Source of the DNA: Roseiarcus sp963758335
GTDB lineage: Bacteria > Pseudomonadota > Alphaproteobacteria > Rhizobiales > Beijerinckiaceae
Direction: 5' to 3'
Length of the DNA stretch: 64,000 nt
NCBI GenBank assembly: GCA_963758335.1
Contig: CAVWVF010000004.1
Span: 682,001-746,000, forward strand
Shown: positions 18,429-27,649 of the stretch, piece by piece
Layout: every line of letters begins with the position of its first letter
How positions within the stretch are numbered: the stretch's first letter is position 1
Position numbers and translations under genes: made by a program
The notes under the pieces: model-generated
The model's database searches: none
Told to the model about the DNA's origin: nothing
Seen by the model: the letters and a program-made list of their open reading frames with translations, nothing else

Positions 18429-19295
18429 ATGCGTTGGTTCCGCGCGCCGGCCAAGATAAACCTGAGCCTGCGCGTGGTCGCTCGTCGATCCGACGGGTTG
18501 CATGAAATCGAGAGCCTAGTGGCTTTCGCGGAGACGAGCGACTGGCTTGGATACGAGCCCGGACCACGCCTGGAGCTCGACGTCGAGGGTCCAACCGCGC
18601 TCGAGGCTGGGCCGCCCGAGAAAAATCTTGTCCTGCGCGCGGCGCGCGCTTTGGCGGCGCATATTCCGGGTTTGACGCTCGGCCGATACCGTCTGGTCAA
18701 GCGCCTGCCTGCCGCCGCCGGCATCGGCGGCGGCTCTTCGGATGCGGCGGCCGCCTTGGCTGCGCTGGCCGAGGCCAATGGCTTGTCGGCGGAGGACGAA
18801 CGTCTCCGGGCGGCGGCTGCCGAATCCGGGGCTGACGTCCCGGTGTGCCTATTCCCGAAAGCCCGGATCGTGTCGGGGGTCGGTGAGCGACTCGGCCCTC
18901 CGGCGGCCTTGCCCCGAGTTTTCGCCATCCTCGCGAACCCGCGCGTGCCCGCGCCGACGCGCGATGTATTCGAAGCCCTCGGTCTGGCCCCGGGTTCACG
19001 TCTCCAACCGACGGGGCAGCCGACGTTCGCCCCAGGCGCCGAGGCGGAGATTACCCTCGACACGCTTGTTTTGGGCTGCAACGATCTCGAGCCGGCGGCG
19101 CTTCGCGTTGCTCCCCTGATCGGATCGGCGCTTGAAATGTTGTCGCGCCTTCCTGGAGCGAGGGCGGCGCGAATGTCCGGTTCGGGGGCGACCTGCTTTG
19201 CCTTGTTCGACAGCCGGCTCCGCGCGGCGACGGCTTGCATGATGGTCGCCGCGCAACAACCGGAATGGTGGGTCAAAGCGACCGGGCTGCGCTAG
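18429..19295 (+). CDS. ispE: 4-diphosphocytidyl-2-C-methyl-D-erythritol kinase
   Basis: GHMP kinase of the MEP isoprenoid pathway; phosphorylates CDP-methylerythritol. 288 residues: substrate motif RAPAKINLSLRVVARRSDG at the N-terminus, ATP loop LPAAAGIGGGSSDAAAALAA, and C-terminal RMSGSGATCFALFDS. ATG at 18429 lies 12 bases after the preceding stop. Intact. Confidence 0.95.
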   Translation: MRWFRAPAKINLSLRVVARRSDGLHEIESLVAFAETSDWLGYEPGPRLELDVEGPTALEAGPPEKNLVLRAARALAAHIPGLTLGRYRLVKRLPAAAGIGGGSSDAAAALAALAEANGLSAEDERLRAAAAESGADVPVCLFPKARIVSGVGERLGPPAALPRVFAILANPRVPAPTRDVFEALGLAPGSRLQPTGQPTFAPGAEAEITLDTLVLGCNDLEPAALRVAPLIGSALEMLSRLPGARAARMSGSGATCFALFDSRLRAATACMMVAAQQPEWWVKATGLR

Positions 19296-19446
19296 ACTAG
19301 GCGTTCGCGGGCGACCGGCGAACGCGGATCTCGACGCCTGTAACGGAGGATCGACGGGAGCCTCTGCTGCCTCTTCCGCGTTGGCCCAGTGACGGACGCC
19401 GGCTATCGTCGTGGCGACGTTCAAACATCGAGATCAGGAAGCGGCG

Positions 19447-20305
19447 GTGAGCAGAGTCGCATTTTTGGGACTGGGCGTCATGGGATTTCCGATGGCGGGC
19501 CACTTGAAACGCGCCGGCCATGACGTTGTCGTCTATAATCGGACTGAAGCCGTCGCGGCCAGGTGGGTGGAGGAGTTCGGCGGCGCGAGCTCGCCTACGC
19601 CCCGGACTGCTTCGGCGGAGCGCGACTTCGTTTTGGCCTGCGTCGGCAACGATGATGACCTGCGCTCGATCACGCTCGGCGATGACGGCGCATTTGCCGG
19701 CATGAAGCGGGGCGGGATCTTCATCGACCATACGACGGCGTCCGCGAACGTGGCGCGAGAGCTCGACCGCGAAGCGAAGCGAAACGCAAAGGTCTGGCGT
19801 TCATCGATGCGCCGGTTTCCGGGGGACAGGCGGGGGCGCAGAACGGTCAGCTGACGGTCATGTGCGGCGGCGGCGACAGACGCAGTCGGAGCCGGTGCTT
19901 GCAGCCTACGCCCGCTCGTGCCGTCTCATGGGGCCGGTCGGGGCCGGACAACTGACGAAAATGGTCAACCAGATCTGCATTGCGGGGCTTGTGCAGGACC
20001 TTTCCGAAGGGCTTAGATTTGCGGAGGTGGCGGGGCTCGATCCACAGCGGGTGGTCGACGTGATTTCGAAGGGCTCCGCTCAATCATGGCAGATGGACAA
20101 CCGCCACAAGACCATGATGGCCAGAAGCTTTGACTTTGGCTTTGCGGTAAATTGGATGCGCAAGGACCTTGCGATCTGCCTCGACGAAGCGCGACGGAAC
20201 GGCGCGCCGCTCCCGGTGACGGCGCTTGTGGATCAGTTTTACAGCGACATACAGGCGAGAGGCGATGGACGCTTGGACACTTCCAGCCTGATAACCCGTC
20301 TTTGA
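19447..20305 (+). pseudogene. 3-hydroxyisobutyrate dehydrogenase-like enzyme, two frameshifts
   Basis: NAD(P)-binding 6-phosphogluconate/HIBADH family. Piece 1 (GTG 19447 to about 19787) has FLGLGVMGFPMAGHLKRAGH and GGIFIDHTTASANVARELDREA. A middle piece (about 19790-19875) reads GLAFIDAPVSGGQAGAQNGQ and LTVMCGGGD in another frame. Piece 3 (about 19880-20305) gives EPVLAAYARSC, MGPVGAGQLTKMVNQ and the catalytic Lys region, ending with FDFGFAVNWMRKDLAICLDE. All family motifs are present, so only two small indels separate it from a normal protein of about 290 residues. Substrate cannot be told from sequence. Confidence 0.8.
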
Positions 20306-20468
20306 GGCTCGAAAGCCGGCAATAACCTCTTCCCATCGATAACGGCGGCGGTCGAAGCCGGGATGAAAAGAGATCGTTGGCAGCGTCGCGGGCGTCGGAT
20401 AAAGGGTTTGAGGCACAATCTCGCAATTCAGGCCCTATGCATTCCAAGCGGACGAGCCGAGGTTAACC

Positions 20469-22301
20469 GTGGCTATTGACGGAGAAGCGATGTCCATCGA
20501 CGAAGCGCTGTCGGAAATGCCGCCTCGGCAGGCCCACGACTTCTCCAGTCTCCAGGGACTGCAAATTGTCGGCGCTCACCCTGGCTCGTCGGAAGACCTC
20601 GCGTCGGAAGCCTGGCGTGAAGCCTTGAAACTGGAGCTCGAGGCCCGAGCGACACGGTTCCACCATGCCGTCGACGCTTCGATCGTTCTCTCCGATGACG
20701 GAGTCATCCGCTGGCTCGGCGATCCCATCGCGCGACCGGCGGCCGGCCCCGATCTATTGACGCCGTGCGCGCTCGTGCTCGCCGACGCGAGTTTGCCCGA
20801 GGGCGCTCGAGACACCGTCGCAGCGCGGCTCGAGCTATGGCTGACGGCGACGACCCGGCGACTTCTCGGGCCGCTCCTGGCGCTGCGGAGCCTGCAGGAC
20901 GAGTCCGAGCCGGTTCGTCAGCTCGGCGCAAAGATTGCCGATTCGCTCGGGGTCTTGGAGCGCGAACCGTTGAGGAGCCAGATCAAGGCGCTTGATCAGA
21001 ATTCACGGGCCGTTTTGAGACGGCACGGGGTGAGGTTCGGAGCCTATTACGTTTACGTTCCTCAATCGCTCAAACCCGCCTCGAGAGCATTGGCGCTTCA
21101 ATTGTGGCGCCTCCGGGCGCCCGGCGTCGGCGACGAGGAATCCGCCAAGACGTTGCTTTCGCTGGCGGCGTCCGGACGAACGTCGCTGCCTGTCAATCCG
21201 TTGATCTCGAGGGACGGATATCGCGTTGCGGGGTTCCGCCCCTGCGGCGAACGCGTCGTGCGGGTCGACATCGTTGAGCGCCTTTCGGACATGATCCGAG
21301 CTGCTTTTGTGGCCTGCTTGTCCTCCGACGCCTCTCGCCCGGCGGGCTCGGCCTTTCTCGTCAGCGGCCAGATGACCTCGTTGACAGGCTGCTCGGGCGA
21401 GACTTTCGCATCGATCCTTCGATCACTCGGATATGAAAGCTTCGAAATCGAGCGAAACAGGCTGGCGCCTCCGCAGACGGCGGTCGAGGCGAGCGCGGCG
21501 GGCGCGACTTCGACCGACACGAAAGCGGTCGCCGAAACGCTCGAGAGCGGCGCGGACCCGTCGACCAGCGGGGAGGGCCACGACGTCGCGGCGGATCCAG
21601 ACCCCGGCCGGGATGTCGGCACCGAGCAGCCATCGCCGGACTTGGCCGCGAGTCCGGACGAGACTAACCGCGCGAGCGACGCGGACCCGTCGATCAGCGG
21701 GGAGGGTTCCGACGTCGCGGCGGATCCAGGCCCCGGCCAGGATGTCGGCGCCGAGCAGCCATCGCCGGCCTTGGCGGCGAGCCCGGACGAGACTGACCGA
21801 GCGAGCGGCGCCCCGGATTCTTCGCTTGAGCCAACCGAGCCTGGGGCAAGCGCGCCAGAAGCGGCCAATAGCCCGGCCGGCGGCGCCACACCCGTTGTGA
21901 CGACGGTAATTGCTTGGCGGCCTGCTCGAAGGCAGCGACCCGAGAGGGCGAAGCGGCGGCCGCGTCGGGGCGACGCGACGTCCAAAGATTCACGTCGCCG
22001 CCGCGACAGCGAGGGCGCTGAAGCGCCCGCCAATTCCAGCGAGCGGCAGGGAAAAGGGGAAGGAAGCCCAGGCGGCCCGAGTCGGGACGCGCACGACAAG
22101 GGGTCTTCGCCGCAGCGCAAACGCGAGCCCGTCGATGGGGTCGACGAAAAGCGCCGCAAGACCTCGGCCAAGCAGAAGGTCCAAGGCGCGGTCACACAAT
22201 TCGAGCCGAGACGCACGGCGACGGTCGATCCGACCTCTCCATTCGCAAAGCTGCTCGAGCTTCGGACAGTGCTTGAAAAGCAGGCAAAGAATCGTGGATA
22301 G
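20469..22301 (+). CDS. C-terminal region of an alphaproteobacterial helicase-related protein, helicase core missing
   Basis: 610 residues from GTG at 20469 (ATG at 20490 is possible). It aligns by eye with the C-terminal region of the large Rhizobiales helicase-related proteins normally encoded before fdxA/carD: LRSQIKALDQNSRAVLRRHGV, RFGAYYVYVPQSLKPA, ASGRTSLPVNPLISRDGYRV, VDIVERLSDMIRAA, LTGCSGETFASILRSLGY. The roughly 600-residue DEXH helicase part that should precede is absent, and a stop closes the frame upstream. Residues 350-450 hold two 43-residue repeats, then a basic tail rich in Arg/Lys ends with PTSPFAKLLELRTVLEKQ. Either a truncation or a stand-alone derivative; the long open frame with no damage favours retained expression. 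Confidence 0.7.
   Translation: MAIDGEAMSIDEALSEMPPRQAHDFSSLQGLQIVGAHPGSSEDLASEAWREALKLELEARATRFHHAVDASIVLSDDGVIRWLGDPIARPAAGPDLLTPCALVLADASLPEGARDTVAARLELWLTATTRRLLGPLLALRSLQDESEPVRQLGAKIADSLGVLEREPLRSQIKALDQNSRAVLRRHGVRFGAYYVYVPQSLKPASRALALQLWRLRAPGVGDEESAKTLLSLAASGRTSLPVNPLISRDGYRVAGFRPCGERVVRVDIVERLSDMIRAAFVACLSSDASRPAGSAFLVSGQMTSLTGCSGETFASILRSLGYESFEIERNRLAPPQTAVEASAAGATSTDTKAVAETLESGADPSTSGEGHDVAADPDPGRDVGTEQPSPDLAASPDETNRASDADPSISGEGSDVAADPGPGQDVGAEQPSPALAASPDETDRASGAPDSSLEPTEPGASAPEAANSPAGGATPVVTTVIAWRPARRQRPERAKRRPRRGDATSKDSRRRRDSEGAEAPANSSERQGKGEGSPGGPSRDAHDKGSSPQRKREPVDGVDEKRRKTSAKQKVQGAVTQFEPRRTATVDPTSPFAKLLELRTVLEKQAKNRG
21552..21809 (+). repeat. Two 129-bp in-frame tandem repeats
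   Basis: Units 21552-21680 and 21681-21809, each beginning GCGGACCCGTCGA, about 90 percent alike by eye. They encode 43-residue acidic units such as ADPSTSGEGHDVAADPDPG and PSPDLAASPDET. Length 129 keeps the frame, so copy number can vary without breaking the gene. Confidence 0.9.
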
Positions 22302-22401
22302 GAGCCCCGCGAGCCTAGGTCGTTCGGCAGTTGCAACGATTGTAACCATGGCCCTGGAATAGGCGCGAAAGAGTTTCTACAAGGTCAAGAGGGAGACGGT
22401 C

Positions 22402-22740
22402 ATGACCTATGTGGTTGTCGAGAACTGCATAAAGTGCAAGTACATGGACTGCGTGGAGGTCTGTCCCGTGGATTGCTTCTACGAGGGCGACAACATGCTG
22501 GTCATTCATCCGGACGAGTGCATCGACTGCGGGGTCTGCGAGCCGGAGTGCCCCGCCGAGGCGATCAAGCCGGATACGGAGCCCGATTTGGCTCATTGGT
22601 TGAAGCTGAACGCCGACTACGCGAAAATATGGCCGAATATCACGTCCAAGAAAGAGCCGCCCGCCGACGCCAAGGAATTTGACGGACGCCCGAACAAATT
22701 TGCCGACTATTTTTCCGCCGAGCCCGGCCAGGGCGATTAG
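22402..22740 (+). CDS. fdxA: 7Fe ferredoxin (FdxA type)
   Basis: 112 residues. The N-terminal CIKCKYMDCVEVCPVDCF binds the 3Fe-4S and shares ligands with the 4Fe-4S cluster, whose motif CIDCGVCEPECPAEA is complete. Long C-terminal tail DLAHWLKLNADYAKIWPNIT is family-typical. The start ATG follows AGAGGGAGACGGTC. Located between the helicase-related gene and carD, the usual Rhizobiales neighbourhood. A damaged second copy is at 59987. Confidence 0.95.
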   Translation: MTYVVVENCIKCKYMDCVEVCPVDCFYEGDNMLVIHPDECIDCGVCEPECPAEAIKPDTEPDLAHWLKLNADYAKIWPNITSKKEPPADAKEFDGRPNKFADYFSAEPGQGD

Positions 22741-23024
22741 ATTTCGATTTCACTGATCGCGGTCTTAGTTAGGCGACTATGAAATCGGCGGCGTTCTGTT
22801 AATTCACGTTCCGTCAACCAATCGTTATGGTGCGGCCGCATTATGGTTCGTGCTCTTTGATTTTTCGGCTGAATTGTGCTAAACGACATATTAACTGCGG
22901 AATGCATCGCGCGTCGGACTTTCGGTGGTGTCGGTCAGTCCTTATCTAAAGGCGTGTAGCTGTTTACAGGACTGGCGCGATCGAACTGCGGCGTTGTCGC
23001 CAGTCAGGCGTGGAGATATTAGCA

Positions 23025-24152
23025 ATGGCGGCGCGTAGGAAGTCGACGAAGAAAACCGGCGCAGCGGCTGCTCAAAAGAAAAAGACGACATCCGCCCTCA
23101 GAGCGACGCGCGCCGCCAAGGGGCGCGCCAGCGCCAAGCGCAGCAAGGCTGTTACTAAGCCGAAGGAGAAGCCCGCCTCGTCGAAAGAGGCCCGGAAGCG
23201 CCTTGGGAAGGCCAAAGCCGCGCCGAGCTCGACAAGAAGCCGTACGAAGGTCGGGAAGCACGCCTCGACCCGTGTGAATGCGTCGGCCAAGACGAACAAG
23301 AAGAGCGATCGCGCAAGAGGAAAGGTCACGACGACGGCGAGCACCCCGAACCCGAAGCGAGTGGAAGCGAAATTGCAGACCAAGAACGAGCAGAAAAGCA
23401 AGACGAAAGTCGCAGCCCGCGTGTTGGCGCAGGAGCCCATGACGGGGGCGGCGACGCCCGAACGGGATAAGACGACGTCATCCAGCTCGACCTCTGAGGC
23501 GCCCGTGACGAAGGCGGCGACGTCGGCGAGCAGGGAGCAGAGATCCGCTTCCCGGGAGACCCAGGCCGCTGCAGCGAAAGCGGCGAAGCCGAGCGCTCAG
23601 CGGCAGGGCTTCAAGCTGAACGAATTTGTTGTTTATCCCGCGCACGGCGTGGGTCAAATCGTCGCGATTGAAGAACAGGAAGTCGCGGGCTTCAAGCTGG
23701 AGCTGTTCGTCATCAGCTTCTCGAAGGACAAGATGACGTTGCGCGTCCCAACCTCCAAGGGCGCGGGGGTCGGAATGCGTAAGATCTCGGATCCGGACAC
23801 GGCCAAGCGTTCGCTGGAGATCTTGACCGGTCGGGCGCGCGTCAAGCGGACCATGTGGTCGCGCAGAGCTCAGGAATACGAGGCCAAGATCAACTCCGGC
23901 GACATAAACGCCATCGCCGAGGTGGTTCGGGATCTGTACCGGTCGGATGCGCAGCCCGAGCAGTCGTATTCGGAGCGGCAGCTGTACGAGGCGGCTCTGG
24001 ATCGGATGGTGCGCGAGATCGCCGCCGTGCAAAAGACAAGCGAGCTCGACGCGCTCCGGGCGGTGGAGGCGCAACTCCAGCGGAGCCACGGTCGCTCCAG
24101 CAAGGCGTCCGGTGGCGAGGCTATCGATCCCGAGATCGAGGAAGCCGCGTAG
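23025..24152 (+). CDS. carD: CarD-family RNA polymerase-binding transcription factor with long basic N-terminus
   Basis: 375 residues from ATG 23025 (GGAG 9 bases upstream; GTG at 23010 is less likely). The last about 180 residues are the CarD/CdnL fold: FKLNEFVVYPAHGVGQIVAI with the RNA polymerase-binding Tudor-like part, DKMTLRVPTSKGAGVGMRKI, then a helical DNA-binding domain (MWSRRAQEYEAKINSGDINA, DLYRSDAQPEQSYSERQLYE). About 190 residues in front are Lys/Ala/Ser/Thr-rich like histone H1 C-tails (AARRKSTKKTGAAAAQKKKT, PAKK-like blocks), much longer than in typical CarD. CarD stabilises promoter open complexes at housekeeping and rRNA promoters. The extension probably binds DNA non-specifically. 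The 284 bases upstream (22741-23024) hold no gene and probably the promoter. Confidence 0.92.
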   Translation: MAARRKSTKKTGAAAAQKKKTTSALRATRAAKGRASAKRSKAVTKPKEKPASSKEARKRLGKAKAAPSSTRSRTKVGKHASTRVNASAKTNKKSDRARGKVTTTASTPNPKRVEAKLQTKNEQKSKTKVAARVLAQEPMTGAATPERDKTTSSSSTSEAPVTKAATSASREQRSASRETQAAAAKAAKPSAQRQGFKLNEFVVYPAHGVGQIVAIEEQEVAGFKLELFVISFSKDKMTLRVPTSKGAGVGMRKISDPDTAKRSLEILTGRARVKRTMWSRRAQEYEAKINSGDINAIAEVVRDLYRSDAQPEQSYSERQLYEAALDRMVREIAAVQKTSELDALRAVEAQLQRSHGRSSKASGGEAIDPEIEEAA

Positions 24153-24181
24153 CAAGAGCCGTGATCAACTGAACTGTCGGG

Positions 24182-24213
24182 CGACCCCGCGTTCCTCACC
24201 AAGCGCGGGGTCG
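24182..24213. terminator. Hairpin terminator between carD and phbB
   Basis: CGACCCCGCG pairs perfectly with CGCGGGGTCG around a 12-base loop, followed by TTCGTTT. It lies between two convergent genes (stops at 24152 and 24235) and may serve both directions. Confidence 0.8.
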
Positions 24214-24234
24214 TTCGTTTCGGCGCTCGCCGGC

Positions 24235-24960
24235 TCAGCTCATCAACTGACCGCCGTTCGCCGAAAGGGTCGAGCCGGTGATGAAGCCGGCGTCGTCGGA
24301 CGCGAGGAACACCACGCATCGTGCGACTTCCTCGGGTTCTCCCAGCCTGCGGACCGGAATCTGAGGGAGAATCTGACCGTCGAGGACCTCTTTCCGCACG
24401 GCCTTGACCATTTCGGTGCCGATGTAGCCGGGACAAATGGCGTTGACCGTGATCCCCTTGCTGGCGTTCTCCTGGGCCAGCGCCTTGGTGAAACCGAGGT
24501 CTCCGGCCTTGGAAGCCGAATAATTCGACTGGCCGAATTGGCCTTTTTGCCCGTTGACCGAGGAGATGTTGATGATGCGGCCGAACCCGCGCTCGCGCAT
24601 TTCCTCGATCACCGGTCGGCACATGTTGAATAAGGAATTCAAATTCGTGTTGATCACATCGTACCATTGCTCCGGGGTCATCTTGTGGAACATGCCGTCC
24701 CTGGTGATGCCGGCGTTGTTGACGAGGACCTCGACCGGACCAAGGTCCTTGGCGACCTGCGCCAACCCGGCGGAGCAGGCCTCGAAGCTGGCGACGTCCC
24801 ACTTGTAGGTTTGCACGCCGGTTTCGGCCTTGAACTTGGCCGCCGCCTCCTCGTTACCATGATAAACCGCCGCGACCACATATCCTGCGCCTTTGAGCGC
24901 TTTGGAGATCGCCGCGCCTATGCCGCGGGTGCCGCCTGTAACTACTGCAATTCTGCTCAT
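24235..24960 (-). CDS. phbB: Acetoacetyl-CoA reductase
   Basis: NADPH-dependent reduction of acetoacetyl-CoA to (R)-3-hydroxybutyryl-CoA for polyhydroxybutyrate storage. 241 residues of short-chain dehydrogenase fold: VTGGTRGIGAAISKALKGAG, VLVNNAGITRDGMFHKM, catalytic ISSVNGQKGQFGQSNYSASK, and PGYIGTEMVKAV. The PhbB-specific EQWYDVINTNLNSLFNM is present. ATG at 24960 follows GGGAGCAAAC. phaA, usually just upstream, is not in the window. Confidence 0.93.
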   Translation of the reverse strand: MSRIAVVTGGTRGIGAAISKALKGAGYVVAAVYHGNEEAAAKFKAETGVQTYKWDVASFEACSAGLAQVAKDLGPVEVLVNNAGITRDGMFHKMTPEQWYDVINTNLNSLFNMCRPVIEEMRERGFGRIINISSVNGQKGQFGQSNYSASKAGDLGFTKALAQENASKGITVNAICPGYIGTEMVKAVRKEVLDGQILPQIPVRRLGEPEEVARCVVFLASDDAGFITGSTLSANGGQLMS

Positions 24961-25458
24961 GTTTGCTCCCTGGATCTCTGCCGGGCGACCCGCCGCTGTT
25001 CGACGCGATCGGCCCCCGGCTCAGCGCACATCAAGCGCCTCGGTTCTACGCTCCAAAGAGATAGCAGAAAAAACGAGCCGTCGCCCCTGCCAATGCAGCA
25101 GAGGCTCGCGACTTTTCGTCGCTTCAGCCGCTATTTCCTATTGAGGCGTCGCAAATCAGAGCGTCGCAAGCCGCATTCTCGTGGCGGAAGCGTCCCAGAC
25201 CCGGCGCTCCGCCCGCGCAACCCGAGCGACCATCGCATTCACGACTAAAGAACTGCAATATTGTGTAATACAAATGCCTGCGCACATCCGGGTTGGCCCT
25301 CCCTAAACGGGGTCATAAGCTACTGACAAAACGGCAGGTCGCCCACAAACAAGCGCTAAATCGGCGAACGAAGTCGCCGGGGCGTCGCGCCTCCTCGCCA
25401 TTTTCGGGCGGGAGCGTGCTTCGCCGCTTGGCTTGGCCAGCACACGCGTTCGACGCCG
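24961..25458. other. Intergenic region, no gene seen
   Basis: About 500 bases between phbB and the TPM gene. Open frames here lack family motifs and codon bias. It must contain the phbB promoter near 24961-25080. No phaR-like or phasin gene is visible. Confidence 0.6.
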
Positions 25459-26064
25459 TCAGACCAAATGAAAGCGCTGCCGCTGCGGCGGCTCCCAAGC
25501 CGCGCCCGGCGGAAAGGGTTGCGACAAGAGTTCGGCGCAGCGCCCGGCGAGGTCGGTCAGCGCCGCCTCCAGCGCGCCGGCGGCGAGCGGGGCGAGTGCC
25601 TCGTCGACGGCGCTCCGCCACCGCTCGGGCGACACCGCCCGGGCCGCGTCTTCCGCAGGGACGATTCGAATGTAGCGCTCGGCCAGGGAGACGTAGACGA
25701 GCACTCCGCACTGCGACCGGTCGAGACCGCGAAGGACGAACTGCGCCAGCGCCGCGCGATGGCAGGCGGCTCGCTGGGCGCGCTTCGGCACGAGCAACCG
25801 CCGGGCCCAGGGCAACGAGCCGAAAACCGAAGCGAGGATGGCGACGAGCAGCTGGGCGATATAGATCCGATGCGCCGACAACTCGGTGAACAGCAAGAGC
25901 GGCAGCGGGGCCGCGAGAGCGAGCACGGCGGCGCCGAGCAGGAACTCGGCGTCGCGCGCCAGCGAGGCGCTCGCGAGCACGCAGACGATCGGCGCGCGCG
26001 TCTTCGTCTGCGCGGCGTCGAACGAGGCCTCGATGCGCTGAGCCGCGGCCGGGTCGAGCGCCAT
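25459..26064 (-). CDS. TPM-domain (YgcG/Psb32-type) membrane protein
   Basis: 201 residues starting at ATG 26064, overlapping the stop of the upstream gene (TGATG). A TPM-fold segment (RIEASFDAAQTKTRAPIVCV, CGVLVYVSLAERYIRIVPAE) surrounds two membrane helices near residues 40-85 (LLGAAVLALAAPLPLLLFTE, YIAQLLVAILASVFGSLPWA). Such short TPM proteins typically form the third gene of lemA-TPM-TPM operons, as here. Function unclear; an envelope quality-control role has been suggested for the family. Confidence 0.82.
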   Translation of the reverse strand: MALDPAAAQRIEASFDAAQTKTRAPIVCVLASASLARDAEFLLGAAVLALAAPLPLLLFTELSAHRIYIAQLLVAILASVFGSLPWARRLLVPKRAQRAACHRAALAQFVLRGLDRSQCGVLVYVSLAERYIRIVPAEDAARAVSPERWRSAVDEALAPLAAGALEAALTDLAGRCAELLSQPFPPGAAWEPPQRQRFHLV

Positions 26065-26822
26065 CACCAGCTCCCCGAGGCGCCGCCGCCGCCCGACGAG
26101 CCGCCGCCGCCGGAAAAGCCCCCGCCGCCCCCAAATCCGCCCCCTCCGAAGCCGCCGCCAGACCCCCAGCGGCCCATGCCCATCGGAATGAAGACGCCGT
26201 TGCCGCCTCCGCGGCGGCCGATCCGCGTCAAAACGAACACGATGAACAGAAAGATGAGGAACGGCGCGAGCGCGTCGAGCAGCGAAGCCTCGTGCTCGGC
26301 GCGCACGTCGGTCGGCTTCGGCTTCCACTCGGCCGAATCGGTCGTGAGCGCTGTAATGATGTCGTCGACGCCGCGCGTGACTCCGCCGTCGAAATCCCCG
26401 GCCTTGAACCGCGGCGCGATGGCGTTGGCGATGATGAGGCTCGACACCGCGTCGGTCAGCGTTCCCTCGAGGCCGTAGCCGACCTCGATGCGCAACTTTC
26501 GCTCCTTCGGCGCGATGAGGAGAAGAACGCCGTTGTTCTTCTTGGCTTCGCCGAGCTTCCAGGCGCGGAAAAGCTGGTTGGCGTAGGGCTCGATCTCCTG
26601 GCCCCCGAGCGAGGGAACAGTGGCGACTACGAGCTGGATGCCGGACCTCTGCTCGAGGTCGGCGAGCTTGCGCTCGAGATCGGCGACCGCCACCGGCGAA
26701 AGAATATGCGCGTCGTCGACGACCCGGCCGGTGAGCGCGGGGAAGTCGGCCGCCAGCGCCACGCAGCACAAAAGGGCGGCCGCGAGGAGGGCGACGAGAA
26801 TGGCCGGGGCGAAACGAATCAT
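26064..26822 (-). CDS. Secreted/membrane TPM-domain protein (YgcG type)
   Basis: 252 residues: signal peptide (LVALLAAALLCCVALAADF), TPM domain (LTGRVVDDAHILSPVAVADL, LFRAWKLGEAKKNNGVLLLI, RIEVGYGLEGTLTDAVSSLI), one membrane helix (LAPFLIFLFIVFVLT), and a Gly-rich tail of FGGGG/SGGGG repeats ending GASGSW. This is the standard YgcG layout. It lies 16 bases after lemA and is translationally coupled to the next TPM gene. Confidence 0.9.
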   Translation of the reverse strand: MIRFAPAILVALLAAALLCCVALAADFPALTGRVVDDAHILSPVAVADLERKLADLEQRSGIQLVVATVPSLGGQEIEPYANQLFRAWKLGEAKKNNGVLLLIAPKERKLRIEVGYGLEGTLTDAVSSLIIANAIAPRFKAGDFDGGVTRGVDDIITALTTDSAEWKPKPTDVRAEHEASLLDALAPFLIFLFIVFVLTRIGRRGGGNGVFIPMGMGRWGSGGGFGGGGFGGGGGFSGGGGSSGGGGASGSW

Positions 26823-26838
26823 TCGGTCCGTCAGCGGA

Positions 26839-27435
26839 TCAGAACTTCACCTTCGGCGCGGCCTGCGCTTCCGCCTCCGCAGTGAACGGAACCAATGGTT
26901 TCTCTGAGCGGAACACCGTCTGGGCCCAGACCACGGTCGGAAAGGTCCTGAGCGAGGTGTTGAAATCCTGCACCGCGGCGATGTAGTCCCTGCGGGCGAC
27001 GGCGATCCGGTTCTCCGTGCCCTCGAGCTGCGACTGCAGGGCGAGGAAGTTCTGGTTCGACTTGAGGTCCGGATAGTTCTCGCTGACGGCGAGCAGGCGC
27101 CCGAGAGCGCCGGAGAGCTGGGCTTGCGCCTGCTGCATCGCCTTGACCTTCTCCGGGTCGGTGAGGTCGGCGGCGTCGAGATGGATCGAGGTCGCCTTGG
27201 CGCGCGCCTCGGTGACCTGGGTCAGCACATCCTTTTCCTGCTTGGCGTAGCCTTGAACCGTGGCGACGAGATTGGGCACCAGATCGGCGCGGCGCTGATA
27301 TTGATTCTGGACCTCGGCCCAAGCCGCCTTGGCAGCCTCCTCCTTGGTGGGAATGACGTTATAGCCGCAAGCGGAAACCGACACGGCGATCGCCGCCAGG
27401 ACGGCGAGCGAACGCAAACGAGAAAAAACCGACAT
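26839..27435 (-). CDS. lemA: LemA-family protein
   Basis: 198 residues. N-terminal signal/anchor with a possible lipobox (AVSVSACGYN), then the LemA helical bundle: WAEVQNQYQRRADLVPNLVA, TVQGYAKQEKDVLTQVTEAR, RLLAVSENYPDLKSNQNFLA, LEGTENRIAVARRDYIAAVQ, FNTSLRTFPTVVWA. First gene of the lemA-TPM-TPM operon. LemA proteins are envelope proteins of uncertain function. The 214 bases between this start and ilvC contain both promoters. Confidence 0.93.
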   Translation of the reverse strand: MSVFSRLRSLAVLAAIAVSVSACGYNVIPTKEEAAKAAWAEVQNQYQRRADLVPNLVATVQGYAKQEKDVLTQVTEARAKATSIHLDAADLTDPEKVKAMQQAQAQLSGALGRLLAVSENYPDLKSNQNFLALQSQLEGTENRIAVARRDYIAAVQDFNTSLRTFPTVVWAQTVFRSEKPLVPFTAEAEAQAAPKVKF

Positions 27436-27649
27436 CGCAACGCCCCCCCAACCGCCCGGGCGCCAATCCTCGCCCGCGCCCCTCGAGGGGCATTATACAG
27501 ACGTCGCCGCCCTCCCGCAAAGGCGACGGCCGCGCTTGATCGGATCGCGCGCATTCACTAGAAACGCCGACCACCGGGCTGGCGCCCCGGAGCCCGATCC
27601 CTTTCTTAAGCTCCAAGCAGCGTTTGGAACGCCAGAACAAGGAACTGCC

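Noticed and set aside
21552..21809. Tandem repeat as a CRISPR-like array
   Set aside because: Only two directly adjacent units of 129 bp with no spacers, in frame within a coding gene.
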